Source: CAZQIO01 sp964593405
GTDB taxonomy: Bacteria > Patescibacteriota > Minisyncoccia > Minisyncoccales > GBS-2
Assembly (NCBI GenBank): GCA_964593405.1
Contig: CAZQIO010000005.1
Location: 1 to 33,546 of the forward strand
Direction: 5' to 3'
DNA: 33,546 nucleotides
The notes under the pieces are model-generated. The model saw nothing but the letters and a program-made list of their open reading frames with translations, made no database searches and was not told the origin of the DNA. The translations under genes and the position numbers were made by a program. Positions within the stretch are counted from its first letter, which is position 1, and each line of letters starts with the position of its first letter. Positions 15,029 through 23,351 of this stretch are shown here, piece by piece.

Positions 15029-15436
15029 TTGGACAAATCCTCTGGAGTTCCGATTGCTGCTGTCGATGTTACCACTGATGCGCCAGAAAAGTTTAGAATA
15101 GTAATAAGAGAGTTAGAAAAAATTAAAAACGGAGCGTCAGTAAAGTATAGTATTTGTTTGAAAAAGAGTAGGGATGAGTTTGAAATTACACTGGGGGATC
15201 AAAAACAACTTCCATTTTTAATAGTAGCTATACATCCGGAAGTTTTACTTTTTATGGCAAAAAATATGAGCGATAATAAAGAAAATTTAAGAGAATTTTT
15301 AAAAAAAGAGTTTTTGAAAATAAGCAAGCAAATTATAGATCAATTAATTAAACAATGTGAAGAATTTTTGTTAAGCGCTTCACCTGATTTAAAAAAGCAA
15401 TATTCACGAGTCTTAAAAATGTTGAAACAAATTTAA
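15029..15436 (+). CDS. Hypothetical protein, TTG start
   Basis: The 135-residue frame has no ATG at its beginning; TTG 15029, 2 bp after the previous stop, is the most upstream choice, with GGAG 14 bp before. The protein has an alternating strand-helix pattern: VPIAAVDVTT, a helix, KYSICLKKSRDEFEIT, FLIVAIHPEVLLFMA, then a long lysine-rich helical end. No known motif is seen. Cytosolic by composition. Coding is supported by the length, codon pattern and close fit between neighbours. Confidence 0.55.
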   Translation: MDKSSGVPIAAVDVTTDAPEKFRIVIRELEKIKNGASVKYSICLKKSRDEFEITLGDQKQLPFLIVAIHPEVLLFMAKNMSDNKENLREFLKKEFLKISKQIIDQLIKQCEEFLLSASPDLKKQYSRVLKMLKQI

Positions 15437-15442
15437 AACTAA

Positions 15443-16267
15443 ATGAAAAAAGTAGCCAAAGTAAAATTTGAAGGAAATTTAAGGGAGGCGATTTTGAAAG
15501 CTGTTTCCTTTTTGGGTGGGTTTGAAAGATTCATCCAAAAAGGAGATGTTGTTTTAGTCAAACCAAATTTCAACACCGCAGACCCTTTTCCTGCTTCAAC
15601 CGACTTTGAATTTTTAAAGACTGTCGTTGAACTAATTTATGAAAGAGAACCAAAATTGGTAATGGTAGGTGATAGTTCAACAATGACTTTGAATACAAGA
15701 AAGATAATGGAAAAGTTGGGAATTTTTGAGCTTCAAAATTTAAAAACACCAGCCAGAGTTTATGTTTTTGAAGAATGGGAATGGATAAAAAAAGAAGTTC
15801 CTAAAGCAAAATATTTAAAATCAGTTTCGGTTACTGAAATTTTAGAAAGGCCAGATAAGATCGTTTTGCTACCTTGTTTGAAAACTCACAAGTACGCTCA
15901 ATTTACTGGAGCTTTGAAATTGGCTGTCGGTTTTATGAAACCAATAGAAAGAATAAAATTACATCTTTCCAACCTCCAAGAAAAAATTGCCGAACTAAAC
16001 ACAATTTTTAACCCAGATTTGATCATTATGGATGCTAGAAAATGTTTTATTAATCGAGGACCAGCAAAAGGAGAAATTAGAGAGCCAAACTTGATTTTGG
16101 CATCGGACGACAGAGTTGCAATCGATGTTGAGGGAATAAAAATTATTCAATCTTTCAAAGGAAATTCTTTAAAAAACATCGATCCTTGGAAACTGCCCCA
16201 GATTAAAAGAGCGATTGAACTGAAAATTGGGGTAAAAAACGAGAAAGAGTACGAAATTTTTCAATAA
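15443..16267 (+). CDS. DUF362 domain protein
   Basis: The 274-residue product shows the DUF362 pattern: GDVVLVKPNF near residue 40, VMVGDSST, LPCLKTHKYAQFTGALK, then IMDARKCFINRGPAKG and ASDDRVAIDVEG. The family often pairs with ferredoxin domains; none is attached here. The function of the family is not settled. The gene lies 6 bp after the previous one and 28 bp before the next. Confidence 0.85.
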   Translation: MKKVAKVKFEGNLREAILKAVSFLGGFERFIQKGDVVLVKPNFNTADPFPASTDFEFLKTVVELIYEREPKLVMVGDSSTMTLNTRKIMEKLGIFELQNLKTPARVYVFEEWEWIKKEVPKAKYLKSVSVTEILERPDKIVLLPCLKTHKYAQFTGALKLAVGFMKPIERIKLHLSNLQEKIAELNTIFNPDLIIMDARKCFINRGPAKGEIREPNLILASDDRVAIDVEGIKIIQSFKGNSLKNIDPWKLPQIKRAIELKIGVKNEKEYEIFQ

Positions 16268-16295
16268 TTTAAGGTCAAAAGCAAAATATAAATAA

Positions 16296-17258
16296 ATGAG
16301 CAAAAAAATTATCATTTTAATTTTTTTGATTTTTGTTTTGGGGGCTTTTGGATTTTACTTGGGGAAAAAAGAAAAAGAAACCAAATTACCAAAAATTGCT
16401 TGTGCCAAAGAAGGAGAAAAGGTAAACAGAAATCCTTTAATTGGACCCACAGATCAAAAATGCTGCCAGGGTTTAATTGAGTGGAGAGAAAGTAAATCTT
16501 ATAGCGTTTGTTTAAAACCTACTACCGAGGGAATTTTAGTAGAATCACCAAAAGAAAATGAAAAAATTAAAAGTCCTCTAAAAATTTCAGGGCAGGCAAG
16601 AGGAATTTGGTTTTTTGAGGCTCAATTTTCAGCTGAACTTTATGACGCTAATGAAAACCTCTTAGGTAGAACAATTTTAACTTCCAAAGAAGATTGGATG
16701 ACAGAAAATTTTGTTCCCTTTGAAGGTGAAATGGAGTTTCCAGTTCCAGAAACTGAAAGAGGAAAACTAAGATTTTTGAGCGCCAACCCTTCGGGATTGG
16801 CAGAAAATCAGAAAATTTTTGAAATACCAGTACAATTTGAAAAAATAAACTATCGAAAAGTTTTACTTTACTATTACAACCCAGAAAAAGACAAAGACGA
16901 ATTAGGCAACACAAAATGTTCAAGAGATGGTTTAGTAGCGATAGAGAGGGAAATTCCAATTACAATGAGCCCGATTAAAGATACGATAAATCTTTTATTG
17001 AGAGGAAAAGAGAATTTAACTGAAAAAGAAATTGCTCAAGGAATTACCACTGAGTATCCTTTGGAGGGTTTTAAACTAAAATCTGCCAATTTAAAAGAAG
17101 ATGGGACTTTGATTTTAGAATTTGAAGATCCTGAAAATAAAACTGTTGGTGGCGCTTGCAGGGTGGGAATTTTGTGGTTTCAAATTGAAGCCACTGCAAA
17201 ACAATTTCCGGAAGTTAAAAAGGTTCAATTTTTGCCAGAAGAATTATTTCAACCTTAG
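16296..17258 (+). CDS. Membrane-anchored Gmad2-GerMN protein
   Basis: The 320-residue product begins with a membrane anchor or signal (IIILIFLIFVLGAFGFYLG). After a cysteine-bearing linker (about 30-75), residues 80-160 form a Gmad2 Ig-like domain (ESPKENEKIKSPLKISGQAR, FFEAQF). The C-terminal part, about 185-320, is a GerMN domain (VLLYYYNP, CSRDGLVAIEREIP, INLLLRG, FLPEELF). GerMN was named from spore germination proteins but is widespread in non-spore formers on the outside of the membrane. No function is known here. Its TAG stop overlaps the next GTG start. Confidence 0.83.
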   Translation: MSKKIIILIFLIFVLGAFGFYLGKKEKETKLPKIACAKEGEKVNRNPLIGPTDQKCCQGLIEWRESKSYSVCLKPTTEGILVESPKENEKIKSPLKISGQARGIWFFEAQFSAELYDANENLLGRTILTSKEDWMTENFVPFEGEMEFPVPETERGKLRFLSANPSGLAENQKIFEIPVQFEKINYRKVLLYYYNPEKDKDELGNTKCSRDGLVAIEREIPITMSPIKDTINLLLRGKENLTEKEIAQGITTEYPLEGFKLKSANLKEDGTLILEFEDPENKTVGGACRVGILWFQIEATAKQFPEVKKVQFLPEELFQP

Positions 17259-17578
17259 TGATAAAATTTGAAAATTTTCAAAAAATCGATTTGAGGGTGG
17301 GGGAGATAGTAAAAGCAGAGAAAATTGAAGGGTCAGAAAAACTTTTGAAATTGATCGTTGATTTGGGCTCAGAAAAAAGACAAATTGTTGCTGGCATTGC
17401 CAAAGAATACTCAGTCGATGAGTTAATCGGGAAAGAAATTGTAGTCGTTGCAAATTTGGAACCAAAAAAATTAATGGGAATTGAAAGCCAGGGAATGCTT
17501 TTGGCAGCCGATTTTGAGGGAAAACCAGTAATTTTGATTCCTGAAAAGAAAGTTCCTCCTGGAGCAAAAGTAAAATGA
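17258..17578 (+). CDS. tRNA-binding domain protein (Trbp111/CsaA/MetRS C-terminal type)
   Basis: GTG 17258 overlaps the previous stop by one base (TAGTG). The 106-residue product is one OB-fold of the EMAP-II type: FQKIDLRVGEIVKAEKIEGS, LKLIVDLGSEKRQIVAGI, VVVANLEPKKLMGIESQGM and a closing VPPGAKV. Free-standing forms dimerise and bind structured tRNA or act as chaperone-like CsaA. It is not fused to MetRS here, and MetRS is not in the window. Confidence 0.85.
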   Translation: MIKFENFQKIDLRVGEIVKAEKIEGSEKLLKLIVDLGSEKRQIVAGIAKEYSVDELIGKEIVVVANLEPKKLMGIESQGMLLAADFEGKPVILIPEKKVPPGAKVK

Positions 17579-18294
17579 TAGATCCAATAAAAGAAGCAGA
17601 AAGATTAAGAAAAATTGTTTGTAAGGGTAAAAACCGAAAATATTATAGATTTAGGGGAGGAAATTTTTATGGTGGAGTGGCCAGCGGAGATTGTGTAGGT
17701 TGTATTTTAGATTGTGCTTATTGTTGGAGTTTTTATCCGAGAAAAAATCCAGAAAAAGTTGGAAAATTTTTTTCACCAAAAGAGGTTGCTGAAAGATTAA
17801 TTAGAATTGCAAGGCAAAAAGGATACAAAAACGTCAGAATTTCAGGAAACGAGCCCACTTTGTGTAAGGAACATTTAATAAAGGTTATTTCTCAAATTCC
17901 AAAAGATTTAACTTTCATTTTAGAAACCAACGGAATTTTAATAGATGAGGATTTTGCAAAAGAACTTTCAAAATTTGAAAATTTATTTGTCAGAGTCTCT
18001 CTAAAAGGGGCAAACGAAAGAATGTTTTCACAAATCACTGGTGCAAAACCAGAATTTTTTTATTATCAATTGAGGGCTTTAGAATTTTTGGTAAAATATA
18101 AAGTGCCTTGTCGGGCAGCGATAATGATTGACCTTTATAACGACAAAGATTTGAAAGAAATTGGAAAAAAACTTTCTGAAATTGATCCTATTTTAGCCCA
18201 AGATTTGGAACTCGAATTTCTAATATTTTTCCCTTTTGTTGAGAAAAATTTGAAAGAGAGGGGAATAAAAATCAAAAGAATTTTAAAAGAATGA
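17575..18294 (+). CDS. Radical SAM protein
   Basis: The 239-residue product has the radical SAM cluster motif CILDCAYC (C43-x3-C47-x2-C50), preceded by another CxxC-like pair (C40, C43). ISGNEPTL plays the role of the GGEP SAM strand, and FILETNGILI is the next conserved strand. The protein has no extra C-terminal cluster domain. The closest style is archaeal-type uncharacterised radical SAM proteins related to pyruvate-formate-lyase activases. Substrate unknown. Overlaps both neighbours by 4 bp. Confidence 0.85.
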   Translation: MIDPIKEAERLRKIVCKGKNRKYYRFRGGNFYGGVASGDCVGCILDCAYCWSFYPRKNPEKVGKFFSPKEVAERLIRIARQKGYKNVRISGNEPTLCKEHLIKVISQIPKDLTFILETNGILIDEDFAKELSKFENLFVRVSLKGANERMFSQITGAKPEFFYYQLRALEFLVKYKVPCRAAIMIDLYNDKDLKEIGKKLSEIDPILAQDLELEFLIFFPFVEKNLKERGIKIKRILKE

Positions 18295-18854
18295 GAGTTT
18301 ATCAAGCAATTTTAAAAAGAAGAACGATTCGGCTTTTTAAACCAAAAAAGATTCCAAAAAGAATTTTGAAAAAGTTAATTAATGCGGCAAGATTGGCACC
18401 TTCTGCCAGAAACTTACAGCCCCTTGAATATTTAGTCGTTGATGATGAAAATCTCTGTGACAAAATTTTTGAAAATGTTCATTTTGGTGGGAAGATAGAA
18501 AAATTGAGGAAAAAAGAAAACAGGCCAGTAGCTTACATTTTAGTTTTAGTTAATAAAAAAATAAAAGAAAATAACTTTGAACACGACGTTGGCCTGGCAG
18601 TGGAAAATATTGTTTTGACAGCCTGGGAAGAGGGAATAGGGTGTTGCATTATGGGCGCCATTGAAAGAGAAAAAATAAGCCAAATTTTTAATTTACCTTC
18701 TCATTATTATCTTGATTTGGTAATTGCTTTGGGTTATCCGGCAGAGAAACCGGTTGTTGAAGAAGGTAGAGGGGAATATTGGAGGAATGAAAAAGGAACT
18801 TTGCATGTTCCCAAAAGGTCTTTAAAAGAAATTTTGCACTGGAACAAAATTTAA
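18291..18854 (+). CDS. Nitroreductase-family flavoprotein (first of two)
   Basis: The 187-residue product opens with YQAILKRRTIRLFKPKKI, the FMN phosphate-binding Arg segment, followed by ARLAPSARNLQPLEYLVV. Further on come VGLAVENIVLTAWEEGIGCC and LVIALGYPAEKP, all typical. FMN-bound homodimer, NAD(P)H-dependent reduction by family. A second member lies at 22836. Overlaps the radical SAM gene by 4 bp. Confidence 0.88.
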   Translation: MRVYQAILKRRTIRLFKPKKIPKRILKKLINAARLAPSARNLQPLEYLVVDDENLCDKIFENVHFGGKIEKLRKKENRPVAYILVLVNKKIKENNFEHDVGLAVENIVLTAWEEGIGCCIMGAIEREKISQIFNLPSHYYLDLVIALGYPAEKPVVEEGRGEYWRNEKGTLHVPKRSLKEILHWNKI

Positions 18855-19130
18855 ATGGAATTAAAAGAGAAAATTGAAAATTTGATAAGGAGAGAAATAG
18901 AAAAAATGGGATATGAATTTAAAAAAGTTGAAATAAAACAAAAGGGGAAAGCGAAAGAATTGATAATTACTATTGATAAAAAAGGTGGGGTTTCAGTTGA
19001 AGATTGTGCCAGAGTTTCAAGGAAAATTGATCCAATTTTAGAAAAGGCAGATTTGTTTGAAAGCAGATGGTATTTAACCGTTTCTTCGCCCGGCTTGAGC
19101 AAAAAAGAAATTGAAAAATTAGGTTTTTAA
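18855..19130 (+). CDS. rimP: Ribosome maturation factor RimP, N-terminal domain only
   Basis: The 91-residue product matches the N-terminal alpha/beta domain of RimP: LIRREIEKMGYEFKKVEI, ELIITIDKKGGVSVEDCARV, DPILEKADLFESRWYLTVSS and SPGLSKKEIEK. The usual length is about 150, because a C-terminal SH3-like domain that contacts ribosomal protein S12 follows. Here the stop comes right after the SPGL helix and the next gene starts 2 bp later. No nusA follows. Confidence 0.82.
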   Translation: MELKEKIENLIRREIEKMGYEFKKVEIKQKGKAKELIITIDKKGGVSVEDCARVSRKIDPILEKADLFESRWYLTVSSPGLSKKEIEKLGF

Positions 19131-19132
19131 AG

Positions 19133-19989
19133 ATGCCAAAAGTAGTCGTTGGCGGAACTTTTGACATTTTACACAAAGGACACGAAACTCTACTAAAGAA
19201 AGCTTTCTCTCTTGGAGATGTTTTTGTTGGTTTGAGTTCGGATGAGTTTGCAAAAAAATTAAAAAAGAGAAAAGTTACCAATTTTTCAGANNNNNNNNNN
19301 CAGAGAGAAAGGAAAATTTGGAAAATTTCATCAGAGAAAAATTCAAAAAAAGCGCAAAAATTTTCAAAATTAAAGACATTTTCGGCCAAACTCTAAAGAA
19401 AGATTTTGATTTTATTGTCGTTTCTCCAGAAACCCTAAAAAACGCACAAAAAATAAATAGAGAAAGAAAAAAATTGGGGAAAAAACCAATTAAAATTGTA
19501 AAGATTAATTTTGTTTTAGCAGAAGATGGAAAACCAATATCTTCGAGCAGGATTTTAAGGGGAGAAATAGACAAGAATGGGAAAGAATGCGTTTTTTGTA
19601 AAATCGTCAAAGGGAAAAAGAAATGTTTAAAAATTTTAGAAAACAAAAGATTTTTAGCCTTTTTAGATGAAAAACCAAGAAATTTGGGTCACACATTAGC
19701 AATTCCAAAAAAACATTTTCGATATTTGTGGGAAATACCCTACCTTGGAGATTTTTTCGAATTTGCAAAGAAAGTTGTTAAGGGAATTCAAAGAGCAATG
19801 GACACAGATTGGGTGATAGCTCCCGTCTTGGGAGACGAAGTTTGGCATGCTCATTTACATTTAATTCCTCGTTTCAAAAATGACAAATTTTTTTACATTC
19901 CTCCAAAAGTAAAGAAAATCTCAAAGAGGAAAATGATAAAAATTCAGCAAAGAATAAAAAATTCAATCAGAGAAAGAAGTTTTAGATAG
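19133..19989 (+). CDS. Archaeal-type nucleotidyltransferase (CoaD-like) fused to a HIT domain, split by an N run
   Basis: The first part (19133-19290) reads VVVGGTFDILHKGHETLL, the HxGH nucleotidyltransferase motif of archaeal phosphopantetheine adenylyltransferase. After ten Ns the frame appears shifted: codons continue ERKENLENF and reach ISSSRILRGEID, the normal end of that domain. Directly after it, with no stop, comes a HIT domain: CVFCKIVKG...C, LGHTLAIPKKH and the catalytic HAHLHLIPR. Left and right edges of the gap share CAGA; merging them gives TCA GAG AGA AAG (S-E-R-K) in one frame. So this is one fused gene of about 280 codons, not two broken ones. Roles: pantetheine or other cytidylyl/adenylyl transfer plus nucleotide hydrolysis. 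Confidence 0.8.
19291..19300. other. Assembly gap (ten Ns)
   Basis: Ten Ns inside the nucleotidyltransferase-HIT gene. The number is a placeholder: flanking ends overlap by CAGA, and removing the Ns with that overlap restores the frame. Confidence 0.95.
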
Positions 19990-21876
19990 AAGGAAAAGGT
20001 TTTGGTTTAATGAAATTGAAACAAAAAAGAAAATTTCTCCTTTAAAAATTTTCTTTTCTCAATTTTCAAACTTGTTGATTGTTATTTTGTTGGTGGCTAC
20101 CTTGAGTATAGATTACAAAAGGCACTTGAAGCTTTTTAAAAATTGGAGCTCCCACTGCAAACGTTGTCAGAGAGGGAAAAATCAAAAAAATTCCAGCTAA
20201 AGAATTGGTTCCTGGAGATATTATTCTATTGAGAGCCGGAGATAAAATTCCAGCCGACGCCAGATTAATCGAAACAATGGGAATGGAAGTTAACGAATCA
20301 ATTTTAACCGAAGAATCGTTGCCAACAAAAAAGGAGGCAAAAAGACTTTTGAAAAAAGACGTTCCGTTGGGAGAAAGAGAAAATATGGTTTTTTGTGGAA
20401 CGGTAGTTACTCGAGGCCAAGGAAAAGCAGTGGTAGTGGCAATTGGGAAAGAAACTGAGTTTGGAAAAATTGCCAAGCTTAAGGTTGGAAAAGATTGGAA
20501 AATTATTGGGAGTTTTGGCTTTGACGATTTGTTTTTTAGCTGCTTTTTTTGGAGTAATGAGAGGCCAAAGTGTGCTAGAAATGCTCATTTGGGGAACAAG
20601 CTTGGCAGTAGCTGCCGTTCCAGAGGCCTTGCCGGCAGTAGTAACGAGCATTTTGTCTGTTGGTGTCTGGAAAATGGCAAGGAAAAGGGGCCATTGTAAA
20701 AAAATTACCGGATGACTACAAGAGAAATTTATGTTAACCGAGAATACATTTTCGTTGAAAGTGTAGGCTATGAACCAAAGGGTACTTTTCTTTTGAGGTT
20801 TGGAGAATTCAAAAGAAATCCGGTTTTTGAAATGGCACTTAAAATCGGCCTTTTGTGCAACAAATCCACATTAATAAAAGAGGAAAGGTTTTTAGAATTG
20901 ATGGAGACCCTACAGAAGGAGCTTTGGTTGTTTTGGCAGCCAAAGCAAAAATGGATCAAAAAAGTTGCCAAAATTTTGGGAAATACCTTTTGATGAAGTT
21001 AGAAAAAGAATGAGCACTTTGTATTGGGAAGGAAGGGGAAGTGTTTTCTTTTCACAAAAAGGGCGCCAGAATCGGTTTTGAAAATTACAAACAGAATTTT
21101 TGAAAAAAACAAAATAAGGAAAATAACTTTTGAAGATAAAAAAAAGGATTTTGAAAGTTTCGAATAAAATGGCAAGGGGGGCTTGAGAATTTTGGCTTTG
21201 GCCTTCAAAGAATTGCAAAAAGAGCAACTTCCAAAAGAAAAACCAAAAATAAACGATTTGGATCCCCAAGAGAAGAAGCAAAAGAAGCAGTGGCTAAATG
21301 TTATTCGGCCGGTATTTTGCCAATCATTATCGAATGAGTGATGAAAAACTAATAGAAAGCGTTGAAAAGTGCCTCTTTGCTGGAGTTCCCCCATTTCACA
21401 AATTAAGAATTGTTGAGGCCTTAAGGAAAAAGGGGGTTATTGTAGCAATGACTGGAGATGGAATTAACGACGCTCCGGCTTTAAAAAGGGCAGATATTGG
21501 AATAGCAATGGAATTTCTGGTATTGATGTCGCAAAAGAAGCTGCCCAAAGGAAGAATAATTTTTGAAAACATAAGAAAGTTTTTGATTTTTCTTTTGAGT
21601 TGCAACATTCATTATTTCTGAACTCATTTCTGCCTATTTGGTCAGCACTCAAGGCTCAATTTTGAGAGGAAAACCATTCTCAAACAAATAGTTAAACGTT
21701 GCGACAATTTTTTCTTTGTTTTTAACCCTTCTTGTTCTAAAAGTTCCATTTTTTGTTTACCTTTTTAATTTTTATCCCTTAACCAATCAAGATTTTTACT
21801 TTCTTTTATTTTTGTCCTTCCTTTAATTTTGGTCGGAGAGATTGCAAAGGCCTTTTTCAAATTAGAAAGAATTTGA
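19985..21876 (+). pseudogene. Decayed P-type cation-transporting ATPase (Ca2+-ATPase-like)
   Basis: Segments of a P-type ATPase appear in order but in changing frames: ISPLKIFFSQFSNLLIVILL (about 20035), VREGKIKKIPAKELVPGD with ILTEESLP (about 20160-20325; the usual TGES is TEES), AVAAVPEALPAVVT (about 20610), TTREIYVNREYIFVESVGY (20715), GDPTEGALVVLAAK (about 20906), EIPFDEVRKRMSTL (20980), APESVLKIT (21066), LRILALAFKEL (21183), VIVAMTGDGINDAPALKRAD (21436), ISGIDVAKEAA (21513) and the last helices to a TGA at 21874-21876. I count about a dozen frame changes, at least two in-frame stops, a lost N terminus, and no DKTGT phosphorylation motif. Usual genes are about 2.6 kb; this is 1.9 kb. It cannot make an active pump. 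Confidence 0.9.
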
Positions 21877-21882
21877 TAAAAT
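21854..21882 (+). promoter_or_regulatory. Promoter of acylphosphatase gene, extended -10, leaderless
   Basis: TTTTCA (21854-21859), a 17-bp spacer ending TGA and TAAAAT (21877-21882). The ATG at 21891 is 8 bp further on. The TGn of the extended -10 is also the final TGA of the decayed ATPase gene. Confidence 0.6.
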
Positions 21883-21890
21883 TTTAAACA

Positions 21891-22169
21891 ATGAAAAAAA
21901 GATGTCACATTTTTGTATCGGGCCTAGTTCAAGGAGTCTTTTTTAGAGCTACTACAGAAAGTGTGGCAAAGAAATTAGGTTTGAAAGGTTGGGTAAAAAA
22001 TACGAAAGATGGAAGGGTTGAAATTTTAGTTGAGGGCGAAGAAGAAAAAATTAAAGAATTAATTGAATGGGCCCGTGAGGGTCCTCCTTTAGCAAGAGTT
22101 GAAAAAGTGAGTGTTGAATGGGAAGAATTCAAAGGTGATTTTGATGATTTTCAAGTAAGGTATGATTGA
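21891..22169 (+). CDS. acyP: Acylphosphatase
   Basis: The 92-residue product is a standard acylphosphatase: VSGLVQGVFFRATT carries the phosphate-binding loop and the catalytic Arg, and GWVKNTKDGRVEI carries the catalytic Asn. It hydrolyses acyl phosphates in the cytosol. PlsY in this window uses acyl phosphate, but no direct link is shown. It overlaps the kinase gene by 8 bp and has its own promoter. Confidence 0.94.
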   Translation: MKKRCHIFVSGLVQGVFFRATTESVAKKLGLKGWVKNTKDGRVEILVEGEEEKIKELIEWAREGPPLARVEKVSVEWEEFKGDFDDFQVRYD

Positions 22170-22836
22170 AGTTTTATCTTTAGGAGGCTCTTTAGTTTGT
22201 CCAGATGATGTTGATGTTGAATTTTTAAAAAATTTTAAAAATTTCATTGAAAAATGGATAAAAAAAGGAAAAAAATTTGCGATTTTGGTTGGAGGAGGGA
22301 ATTTAGCAAGAAAGTATCAGAGAGCAGCCAAAGAGCTTTTGGTTTTTGATTACAAAGAATTAGATTGGATTGGTATTTTTGCCACCCTTTTGAATGCTGT
22401 TTTGGTAAAGTCAATCTTTGGTCAATTGGCTTTCTCAAAAATTATTATCAACCCAACAGAAAAAATTAAAACCAAAAAGAAAATTTTGATTGGTGGAGGA
22501 TGGAAGCCTGGTAGATCAACAGACTTTGATGCCGTTTTGATAGCCAAAAATTTTGGAGCAAAAAGAGTGATTAACCTTACAAACATAGATTGTATTTTTG
22601 ACAAAGACCCAAAAAAATTCAAAAAAGCCAAACCAATAGAAAAAATTTCTTTTGACGAATATTTAAAAATAGTAGGCAAAAAATGGATTCCAGGAGCTAA
22701 CCTCCCCTTCGATCCGGTGGCTGCTTCTTTAGCAAAAAAAGAAAAAATTGAGATTGTGATTTTAAACGGAAAAAATTTCAAAAACTTAGAAAAATTCTTT
22801 AAAGGTCAAAAATTTATTGGAACTGTAATAAATTAA
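22162..22836 (+). CDS. pyrH: UMP kinase, archaeal-type
   Basis: The 224-residue amino acid kinase fold protein has LSLGGSLV at the N terminus, LVGGGNLARKYQRAAKE, GGGWKPGRSTDFDAVLIAKN and LTNIDCIFDKDPKK. The short N terminus and the KPGRSTD-type nucleotide loop resemble archaeal UMP kinases more than the longer bacterial PyrH. It converts UMP to UDP. It starts within acyP and ends in the start of the next gene (TAATG). Confidence 0.86.
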   Translation: MIEVLSLGGSLVCPDDVDVEFLKNFKNFIEKWIKKGKKFAILVGGGNLARKYQRAAKELLVFDYKELDWIGIFATLLNAVLVKSIFGQLAFSKIIINPTEKIKTKKKILIGGGWKPGRSTDFDAVLIAKNFGAKRVINLTNIDCIFDKDPKKFKKAKPIEKISFDEYLKIVGKKWIPGANLPFDPVAASLAKKEKIEIVILNGKNFKNLEKFFKGQKFIGTVIN

Positions 22837-23351
22837 TGGAGGTTTTTGAGGCAATTTTAAAAAGAAGAAGTGTTAGACGTTTCAAAGATAGCCAAATCCC
22901 AAGAGAAAAAATCGAAAGGCTAAAAGAGGCTTTAATTTGGGCTCCTTCTGCCGGAAATTTACAGGCAAGAAAATTTTATTTTGTCTTTAATGAAGAGTTG
23001 AAGGAAAAATTGGCCGAAGCTGCCCTAAATCAAGATTTCATTTCAGAAGCTCCCTTGGTTGTAGTTGGTTGTTGCGATTTAGAGAAAATTTCCTGGTATG
23101 GAGAGAGAGGAAAAAACCTTTACACAATTTGTGATGTTGCAGCCTCGATTGAAAATTTAATGCTTTTAGCTACTGCTGAAGGCCTTGGCAGTTGCTGGGT
23201 TGGGGCTTTTGATGAAGAAAAAGTGATCAAAATCTTGAATTTACCAAAAAATGAAAGACCAATAGTTTTGGTGCCAGTTGGTTTGCCAGCCCAAACCCCA
23301 AAAGCCCCACCCAGAGTAAAACCAGAAGAGGCAATAAAAGAAATAAGATGA
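22836..23351 (+). CDS. Nitroreductase-family flavoprotein (second of two)
   Basis: The 171-residue product has FEAILKRRSVRRFKDSQIP, ALIWAPSAGNLQARKFYFV, CDVAASIENLMLLATAEGLG and PVGLPAQTPKAPPR. These are the FMN-binding and dimer segments of small nitroreductases. It resembles the gene at 18291 in size and layout but is clearly diverged. Its ATG overlaps the previous stop by one base and its end overlaps the next gene by 4 bp. Confidence 0.9.
   Translation: MEVFEAILKRRSVRRFKDSQIPREKIERLKEALIWAPSAGNLQARKFYFVFNEELKEKLAEAALNQDFISEAPLVVVGCCDLEKISWYGERGKNLYTICDVAASIENLMLLATAEGLGSCWVGAFDEEKVIKILNLPKNERPIVLVPVGLPAQTPKAPPRVKPEEAIKEIR

Noticed and set aside
14980..15060. Frameshift joining the two unknown genes after atpC
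   Set aside because: No single-base change gives a joined frame with convincing continuity, and the TTG start with 2-bp spacing is acceptable here; left as a check rather than a call.
16287..16292. TATAAA as a leaderless promoter for the GerMN gene
   Set aside because: It is only 3 bp from the ATG, lacks the TGn extension and has no -35; the start of transcription would fall inside the gene.
19133..19989. Two separate genes: a broken nucleotidyltransferase and a HIT protein
   Set aside because: The apparent break is due to the N run; the flanks overlap and restore one frame, and the nucleotidyltransferase domain is continuous with the HIT domain.
19985..21876. Programmed frameshifting in the P-type ATPase gene
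   Set aside because: There are far too many frame changes, plus deletions and in-frame stops, and the catalytic Asp motif is missing.
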